NCBI GenBank assembly: GCA_022813625.1
Contig: JAKLMB010000022.1
Coordinates: forward strand, 496,001 to 560,000
Length of the DNA: 64,000 nt
Source: Aaosphaeria pasadenensis
Lineage: Eukaryota; Ascomycota; Dothideomycetes; Pleosporales
Reading direction: 5' to 3'
Part shown: positions 57,170 to 64,000 of the stretch, one piece after another
Numbering within the stretch: position 1 is the stretch's first letter
Layout of the letters: each line of letters starts with the position of its first letter
Made by a program: the position numbers and the translations under genes
The notes under the pieces: generated by a model
What the model saw: the letters and a program-made list of their open reading frames with translations, nothing else
Databases searched by the model: none
Told to the model about the DNA's origin: nothing

Positions 57170-60100
57170 ATGCTCGGTCAATTCTTTGGCGGTCGGAAGG
57201 CTACCGGCGCGACCCATCCCTCGCCGACCACCCCTCTGGAATCTGCGACAGAAGAGTCTCACACGCGACACCTGCTCTATCCCGAATTGAACACCAACTA
57301 CCCACACGATGGTCAACACTATCCACTACCGACGCCAACCCTCCCCTTGGGAAACGGCTACGATGGTCCCCAGCCCGAGATTGATCTCGAGTTCCCCAGG
57401 GACTGTAGGATCATAATTGCCCAGGACGAAATCAATGCTATGCCGAGAACCGTCCTCTATGATTCCAAACCCGGCTCACCTCGAGCAGAATCGCCCACTC
57501 AGCAGAATGCACGGTCAAGACCCTTTGGCTCGACCGCAGGCGCCAACACCGCGGGCCCCTCCTTTGGAGGTGTACATGCACGGCGATCCTCCCTTGTCAC
57601 GGAGCCAACACCAAGATCGCCAACCGTTGCTGCGTTCTCGCGCACGCGAGCACGCGGCGGTTCGATTTCCTCCATGCCAAACATAGACGAACACACACAA
57701 ACCCATGCTCAGTTCCAGGCCAAGCCAATGGAGTCCTTCGACGTTGTGAAAACATGTCTGGACTGCATGTTTGGAAACACTACCATGAGCTATAGGGGCA
57801 ATTCCAACAAACTACACATCGTCCCACTCGACTCTAGGCCCGCAGATCTCACCCCTGCAGCAGCAAGTTTACACGAAGCATCCGGTTCCCTAGGCAGGTC
57901 AGAAGGGCTTCGTCGAAGAAGTAATTTGGCAAAGTCATTTACGCCATCCAATTTCCCAATTGATATGCCTCAAACGGAAACTCCTGGAAACTCCGCAAAG
58001 GAGTCCCGCAGACGAACCATTCTCATCACTAGAATGTTCTCGGTTGCGTTGCCAGACGAGGAACGTGATTCCTCCGACCCTCGTACTCCGACCCCTCAAA
58101 GCTCCCTAGGGAAAGGTAACGGCTTTCCTTTTCCTCGCACAGGAAATAAGGCAGGAGTTGGAGCTACTCGACCGCCACAGCCATCTCAGTCGCGGCGGAC
58201 TCCAATGTACGCCATCACTATTATACTCCATTTGCCATTGGCTTCTTCGTCGCCTACCATGCGACCACCCTCTAGGCCAGGCCACTCTGCCGCCAGAGGT
58301 ACAGCTCACTTATCCACTTCTGCCCCTGGCCAGGACTCCCTTGGATCATCCCTGGACTCCGACCGTCGCGCTGGTTGGACAACCATCGATCCCAACTTCG
58401 GCGTGGAATCGCTCTTATCGATGTCCCTGAGTAGCGATGTCGATGACCGCGTTGATGTCATTGGACAGCACTGGGATGTCATCACAAGAACTCTTACAAG
58501 CCTTCAGTATGTAGTGCGCGAACGGATACTAGCCCATTTCCGAATGAACGATGCCCGTTCTCCAACAGTCTCACCGCTACCACGTGGTCAGCCATCTCGA
58601 TATGCCACACGAGAACCTCTTCCCCAAGTAGGCCGTCGGTTCTGGAGGCTGCAACCAAACGAGCTCGCAATAGACCCACTCATCCGCCAGGCAGTCGAGG
58701 TTGCAGGCAATCGTGTAGTCAGCGGAATGAGAATCCCTCGAGTCGTAACCGGTCAAGGGAAATGGGGTGTTTGGCGTGAAGAAGCGAGGTGGCTCGGCCG
58801 GTGGGCGAATCGACGAGAAGAGAACTTTTTCTTCTTCAACCTACTAACGGCCTTCCTGGGGCATCATACCGAATGGTTGAATATCTTGGGGCCGAAATGG
58901 CATCGAAAGCGTCACCGGGAGCAGCAGAAGTCACTTTCCGGAGACAATCTTACTATCCCGAACAGAACTGTCATTGTGTCTCCTGATAAGATGGCCGCGA
59001 GAAGGCTAATATTCTTGCTCGCTGCGTTCTTGCCGTCTGGCACGTCGGTGCTTTATGATGGCGCGTCTCCAATGAGACCTGGCACTTCCGCATCGTTCCG
59101 GGCATATTCACAATCCCCACCTACGAATCTACCTCCATCGAGAAAACATTCTCTGCGACGCCAGATCAACCGCCGCCCCAGAGGTAAACCAAGCCTTACA
59201 AATATGCGCCCACAGCATGGAGGCAGTTCCAGTAATGGCTCGACGTTTGAATCTTCCAACATTCGCGTTGACTCAGGTGTTGCTGAGTTTCAGGATACGT
59301 CTAAGCAGCACTCCTGTCGGTCTTCTGTAAATTCAATCCAGAACAGCTTGGTTCTTCCCCCTATGTCGGATAGTGCAGCTACTAAGAGTGGTTCCGCAAC
59401 CACTTCGACAGCAACGCCTGAAAATAACATACCTGTTGCTCACTTCGCACTTCCCCGCACAAAGTCGTCTGGACCACCAGCGGAGAATAGGCCAGAGAGC
59501 AGCGACAGCCTCGCTTCTGCGAATCTGATGAACACACTCCAACGAAGCAACACCGGACATGTCAGTAACCGTAGTACTGATTCGGGAAATACAAGCCGGT
59601 GGAGTGGCTTCATGAGCTTCTGGAATGGGGGCAGGCGCGAATCATCTACAGATCACAGCGACTTCCTCCAATCTACAGATGACGGCTTGGGCGTTCCCCA
59701 CTTCGGCTTCGCGGGTGAAAGGCGACGGTCGCAGCTCGAACAAATGGTGCACGAGCTGTCCATGGACCGAGAAACGTTTGATGAATCTGATGCATTCGAT
59801 TCTTCCAACCTGGACAACAGTACCACAGCCGACGGATCTCCGGAAACATACCCGATGGGCGGCTCCAGTGGTATGCCAGCATCAGCTGCGAGACCGATAC
59901 CCGAACGTCCCAAAACGTTCGACTCCACCCTCAAGCTCTCGATCAATGAAAAAGATGGAGTCATTGATGTGGACATACCGCTTCCAGATTTCGGGTCGCC
60001 GCTTCAATCGCCATTGCTCGGCGGATATGGATCAGCATCGAGCCAGCAAGGCTCGAGCTTTGGCGAAACATCGATACTATCAATGCCATACTGTGAACCC

Positions 60101-60880
60101 GATCAGCCTGTCAATGCTGCCGGCTGGCTCAAGCAGTTCCATCCCGATTTCGCCATACAAGCCATTAAACCGTACGCCGACCTTGAGCGAGACATTAAGC
60201 AAGCCATGAGTGCGGAACCGACCCCTGTCACATCGGCAGCGACTCCAACACTTGAGCAAGGTCCTCAGGAACGGTGGGTAGACGTCTGCTCTGCTCTCGT
60301 GGCCGATACTCGTAACTTCACCATCAAACGTATACGTCTCAGGCGACTGGTGAAGATCACACCATTGCCGACATATCACCAAGCAGCCCTGACGCCCAGT
60401 GTAACTGGAGTGCCTGGCCGTTCACAGTATGGCAATCCGTACAGCGCCAGTACCGTCGGGCCGACAATGACCGAACAGCATCTTACTGAGGAGTTTAGCG
60501 AGGAGACCATCATGGATTTCGATGCCACTCTCATCGACGCTGTTGATCGTGTTCTGGCACAGTCCGGGCAAGGTTCCCGTGTTCAGTCCACCAGTTCTTC
60601 GAGGTCTAGTTCCCGGCGAGGGAGACGAGACACTAGGACGAGTTTCGACGCCGGCCACGGACCAGCTGAGATCTCCCAAGGCGATTACAAAGGCATAATC
60701 TTCGACGCTCTCGAATCAGTAGTGAAGGACGTGACATCTGAGCGCACCGGCAAAGAACAATCAACGAAAGACAAAGCTCTTGTCACGGACAAGAAAGTTC
60801 AACAGGACGGCCCCGCGAGCACGGCAACAGACTCATCTCTCAAAGAGGGTATTCGACGATGGCTTACTGAAGTAGAGTAG
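57170..60880 (+). CDS. LST4: Lst4 / folliculin-interacting protein homologue
   Basis: A single exon of 1236 residues from the ATG at 57170 (MLGQFFGGRKATG), chosen because there is no earlier in-frame ATG in the open region from 57107. FNIP-family blocks are seen in order: IIIAQDE (about 83-89), ESFDVVKTCLDCMFGN and MSYRGNSNKLHIVPLDS (about 188-222), a helical middle part WREEARWLGRWANRREENFF and TAFLGHHTEWLNILGPKWH (about 535-575) with AARRLIFLLAAFLPSGTSVL (about 610-630), and a C-terminal block ERWVDVCSALVADTRNFTIK (about 1034-1053). In yeast Lst4 pairs with Lst7 (folliculin) at the vacuole as the GTPase activator of Gtr2, promoting TORC1 activity on amino-acid refeeding. Long Ser/Pro-rich linkers are probably phosphorylated. 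It lies on the same strand as IML1, 5.2 kb downstream. Confidence 0.88.
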   Translation: MLGQFFGGRKATGATHPSPTTPLESATEESHTRHLLYPELNTNYPHDGQHYPLPTPTLPLGNGYDGPQPEIDLEFPRDCRIIIAQDEINAMPRTVLYDSKPGSPRAESPTQQNARSRPFGSTAGANTAGPSFGGVHARRSSLVTEPTPRSPTVAAFSRTRARGGSISSMPNIDEHTQTHAQFQAKPMESFDVVKTCLDCMFGNTTMSYRGNSNKLHIVPLDSRPADLTPAAASLHEASGSLGRSEGLRRRSNLAKSFTPSNFPIDMPQTETPGNSAKESRRRTILITRMFSVALPDEERDSSDPRTPTPQSSLGKGNGFPFPRTGNKAGVGATRPPQPSQSRRTPMYAITIILHLPLASSSPTMRPPSRPGHSAARGTAHLSTSAPGQDSLGSSLDSDRRAGWTTIDPNFGVESLLSMSLSSDVDDRVDVIGQHWDVITRTLTSLQYVVRERILAHFRMNDARSPTVSPLPRGQPSRYATREPLPQVGRRFWRLQPNELAIDPLIRQAVEVAGNRVVSGMRIPRVVTGQGKWGVWREEARWLGRWANRREENFFFFNLLTAFLGHHTEWLNILGPKWHRKRHREQQKSLSGDNLTIPNRTVIVSPDKMAARRLIFLLAAFLPSGTSVLYDGASPMRPGTSASFRAYSQSPPTNLPPSRKHSLRRQINRRPRGKPSLTNMRPQHGGSSSNGSTFESSNIRVDSGVAEFQDTSKQHSCRSSVNSIQNSLVLPPMSDSAATKSGSATTSTATPENNIPVAHFALPRTKSSGPPAENRPESSDSLASANLMNTLQRSNTGHVSNRSTDSGNTSRWSGFMSFWNGGRRESSTDHSDFLQSTDDGLGVPHFGFAGERRRSQLEQMVHELSMDRETFDESDAFDSSNLDNSTTADGSPETYPMGGSSGMPASAARPIPERPKTFDSTLKLSINEKDGVIDVDIPLPDFGSPLQSPLLGGYGSASSQQGSSFGETSILSMPYCEPDQPVNAAGWLKQFHPDFAIQAIKPYADLERDIKQAMSAEPTPVTSAATPTLEQGPQERWVDVCSALVADTRNFTIKRIRLRRLVKITPLPTYHQAALTPSVTGVPGRSQYGNPYSASTVGPTMTEQHLTEEFSEETIMDFDATLIDAVDRVLAQSGQGSRVQSTSSSRSSSRRGRRDTRTSFDAGHGPAEISQGDYKGIIFDALESVVKDVTSERTGKEQSTKDKALVTDKKVQQDGPASTATDSSLKEGIRRWLTEVE

Positions 60881-61893
60881 TCATCATAACGACTTCTCTC
60901 TTCCTCCTTTTTCCCTCACCCTCTTCCCCCTAATACCTCTTTTGCGTCAGACGGATCAAAGTATATATCGGAAAGCAATGTAACGGGGCGGACCTTTGTT
61001 TTCTCACGACTTGCTCCCCAAGTTCACATGTAGAGAGACCTTTTTTCTTTTTCTTCTCCGCAGAGTAAGCTACTTTAAGTAGCGGTTTTTTTCTTTTCTC
61101 CTTGCGTGCTTTCATGGCGCGACGATACCCAACCAGCACGTCACCTTTTTTTCGGATGACGATGAGAGAAACTAGACTAAGATATGATACGATAACGATG
61201 ATAATACTACTTTTATATCCTGAAGAAACTTTTGATCTACATGCATATACTATGGTGTGATGCACTCTTATCTTCCACAGATCTACACGTCTACATTAAA
61301 TATCCACCTAGCTATCTAATGAACTCCCCTTATATGAAAACCAATAGGCACCCTAGCTTTAAATCATTCTTTCCACCACAGTAAATATACCCATATATAT
61401 ACTCTCATGTATTGTACCACTACATTGTATCTCAACCCTGACCTTCCCCAGGCACGAAACAAACGCAGGAACGCGGTATATTTCATTGCCTGTTTCGCAG
61501 CCTTGCGGTGCTTGGCTATTACCTACGTCTCCTCCCCTCGGCCTTTCCATCACGGGCTGAGATTCTTTTTCACGAGTCTCCTCAAATCTTGCTTCTGCTA
61601 GTTTTATCTTGCACTCTTGCGTTTCGTGTGAGTTCATGAGTTGGTGGTCAAGTTTGCAACCGCCTTGTCACAGTCATCGGTTCGTTTCTTTACTTTTGTT
61701 TGAATTCATATTCTTTTTTTGAAATTGAAACGGCGGCCGTTTATTTCGTGGTAAATGTTATGTTATATACAATAGATCATATCCATCCGATCGAAAAATT
61801 TCGTGTTTCTTCCTTCCAGTTTTATTCCATTCGACTTTCATTTCGCCCCTAGAAAAGAAAAAGGCCGTGATAAAGAAGAAGTTGTATACCCCC
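60881..61893. other. Convergent intergenic region
   Basis: 1013 bp between the LST4 and glutathione-transferase stops, AT-rich with T-rich tracts and no supported ORF. Confidence 0.55.
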
Positions 61894-63066
61894 TTACTTC
61901 CTCAGCGCCGCCAGCGCCGCCTTAACCGCCTCAACCTCCTCCTCCTTCCCTAGAATATCCGGCAGGGGTCCCACAGGCGGGATACTGAACGGATTAATCT
62001 GCCTATGGCTCTTCGTATAGTGCAGCTTGATGTGCTCGAACTGCGTGGTGTCCTTGAACGCGGGGATGTCCCAGTACAGGTGGCGGACCCAGCGGTGGAT
62101 GTGCGGGAAGCCGGACCGGATGTCCCGGATGTTGCACTTGAAGTGCTGGACGTAGACGGGGTCGAAGCGGATGATGGTGGTGTAGAGGTGGACGTCGGCT
62201 TCGGTGGGGGCGGGTGCGGAGAGGAGGTACGGGGTGGTGGAGGAGGCGAGGTGGGATTCGATTTTTTGGAGGGAGGAGAAGAGGGTGGTTACGGCGGTTG
62301 TGTAGGCTTCTTCGGAGCTGAAGGGGGATTGTTAGTTCTGGTTTTGTATTTTTGGGGGGTGGTTGTGGAAGAGGGGAGGGCATGGGAACGTACGTAGCGA
62401 AACCGGAGCGGTAGACGCCGTTGTTGATGTCGTTGTAGACCCACTCGTTGAGCGCGTCGATCTCCTTCTCGAGGTTCTTGGGCAGAAGGTCGACCTTCTT
62501 GTACTCGTCTGCGATGATGTCGTCGAAGGCCGTGTAGAACATGCGGATGATCTCGCTGCTCTCGTTGCTCACGATGCGGTTCTGCTTCTTGTCGTACAGG
62601 GTGGGCACGGTGAAGCGGCCCTCGTAGTTGGGGTTCTGCTCAAAGTAGATGTCGCGGAGGTGCGTGAAGTTGGGGTGAAGAGGGTCGGGGGTCACGTTCT
62701 CGCCGGGAAGCTTCTCGTCAGGGGTCGAGAATCGCCATCCCTTCTCGCCCAGGTGCCAGTGGACGGATGTGTAGGGGATGATTTCTTCGAGGCCCTTGAG
62801 CTGGCGGACGAGGAGCGTTCGGTGCGCCCATGGGCAGGCGTATGAGACGTAGAGGTGGTAGCGGCCCTTTTCAGCTGGGAACTCGGCATCTGGCTTGTTC
62901 TCGATCCAGTTGCGGAAGACGGAGACTTGACGCTTGAACTCGCCGGAGTTGTCGCCGGGCTTCACCCAGTTGAGGATGGAGTCTTTTGTGGACTGTGGGG
63001 GTTGTTAGTAGATGGACGAGTAATTGAACAAGACGTGTATGAATAGAGACGAGTGATACATACCAT
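61894..63066 (-). CDS. ECM4: Ecm4-type glutathione transferase (glutathionyl-hydroquinone reductase)
   Basis: Exons 63066-63064 (the ATG alone), 62992-62394 and 62317-61894 encode 341 residues; introns are 71 and 76 bp. The start codon abuts a GTATGT donor, and the acceptor CCCCACAG opens the frame STKDSILNWVKPG, a sensible N-terminus for this family. The active-site motif is YACPWAHRTLL with catalytic Cys54, followed by the VHWHLGEKGWRF and RFTVPTLYDKKQNRIVSNES blocks and the helical C-terminal domain (HLYTTIIRFDPVYVQHFKCN, IHRWVRHLYWDIPAF). Such enzymes reduce glutathionyl-hydroquinones using glutathione; yeast homologues are Ecm4/Gto. Cytosolic or mitochondrial location is not decided. The last exon uses mainly C-ending codons. 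Confidence 0.92.
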
Positions 63067-64000
63067 TGTGGAAGAGAAAGGTCTGGTGGTGGAGTGAATA
63101 GATGTAATTCTTGGGATTTGGGATGAAAGAGCTCGGAGTCTGGTCAGAGCTATAGACATATACAATTGGGAGGGAAAGTGTGGAAGAGTGATGTAAGAAG
63201 GGGAATGATCCTTTCGAAGCTGGAGATGTGGCTTTTATTATAATTTACTCAGTAGTAGTGACGATAGATTGAATGTCCCTCGTAGAGATGTATTATGGAT
63301 GAAGCGGGGTGAATTGGCGCTAGGAATGTCCCGCTTTCGTCATGAAGGTTGATGATTGACAGGGTCTTCTCGACTTCTGTAGGGCCAACATCCCTGCACT
63401 TGGCGGTTAATCAGCATTACAATAGCTTAACAAATTGACAATGTTGAGTAAGACCTTAGCTAAACACAGTTCCAGCTCTCGCGCCGCTCAATTCACTTTG
63501 TACTCTTAATCTAGCCTAATCTAATCGAATGTACACTTTTCAGCATAGGACTGCCATTAGCCCATAGCACTACCTTCTCTACTCTATGGACTACAGCCTC
63601 GTTTTGGACATGTATCCCTAAACCCCTCAGTGATTGGTCTGTGTAAGAGCTACTTCTACAGCTCTGATTACTGTACACCAACATCCCACTTCTCTTTCGA
63701 ATCTACTCCACTATGTTCCATGGAATAATCATGACGGTGAGTAACAATAGAACAACTTGGTCACCGTCCGCGGCTTTGAGTGGGAATTAAAGTGCGACGG
63801 GTTTCTATTGACTCTATCTACGTCATTGTTCCTAGCCTTACAGACCCCGTACACCATTGCACCCAACATTGAGACACAACATTGTTGCTATCCGGCATCA
63901 TCAACCAAAGCCTCCGTCCTATTCCCACTCAAACTGGACTGGGGAACCCTATTCTGCGTTTCTCTTGCCGTCAATGAAGATCATACTGAGACCATTGCGT
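63067..64000. promoter_or_regulatory. Promoter region of the glutathione transferase gene and right edge
   Basis: 934 bp upstream of the start codon to the window edge. It contains a pyrimidine-rich leader on the minus strand (63070-63200) and AT-rich DNA beyond. No ORF of interest reaches the right edge. Confidence 0.4.

Overview
The window is nuclear DNA of a filamentous ascomycete (Pezizomycotina). The genes are intron-poor, with introns of about 48-150 bp that have GT...AG ends and often CTAAC/CTGAC-like branch sites. Both strands are used, there are no operons, and several proteins are typical of this group: an Iml1/DEPDC5 homologue, an Lst4/FNIP homologue, GCP4, an Ecm4-type glutathione transferase, an alpha-aminoadipate-pathway homocitrate synthase and a fungal 2EXR-type protein. 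I cannot name the class or genus. Sixteen protein-coding genes are supported. No tRNA, rRNA, CRISPR array or intact transposon was recognised.

Layout. 1-6668: two convergent genes for secreted low-complexity proteins, a long chitin-binding (CBM18) protein with many dibasic sites that runs off the left edge, and a Pro-rich/Ala-Glu-rich repeat protein. 6669-15210: an 8.5 kb stretch with no convincing gene, carrying microsatellites and a 17-bp inverted repeat. 15211-22004: sugar transporter, biotin synthase (minus strand), and gamma-tubulin complex component GCP4. 22931-34072: minus-strand genes only, namely a 2EXR/F-box-like protein, a GNAT acetyltransferase, isopentenyl-diphosphate isomerase, homocitrate synthase and a GFA-fold protein. 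34758-41516: two plus-strand ubiquitin-system genes, a multi-spanning membrane RING protein resembling yeast Asi1/Asi3 and an F-box/beta-propeller/UIM protein resembling yeast Ufo1. 41872-44924: an unassigned fungal family protein and a 118-residue orphan, in AT-richer DNA. 46000-60880: Iml1 and Lst4, both regulators of TORC1 in yeast, separated by 5.2 kb that holds a possible frameshifted gene remnant. 61894-63066: an Ecm4-like glutathione transferase whose start codon appears to be the whole coding part of exon 1.

How the genes relate. Most are unlinked housekeeping functions (biotin, lysine and isoprenoid synthesis, sugar uptake, microtubule nucleation). Two local themes stand out: adjacent ubiquitin-ligase components (34.7-41.5 kb) and two arms of amino-acid signalling to TORC1 (46-60.9 kb). 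The least explained material is the dibasic-repeat secreted protein at the left edge, its repeat-rich neighbour, the 118-residue orphan and the gene-free blocks. All exon joins were deduced by eye from splice signals and reading-frame continuity; the spliced lengths are all multiples of three.
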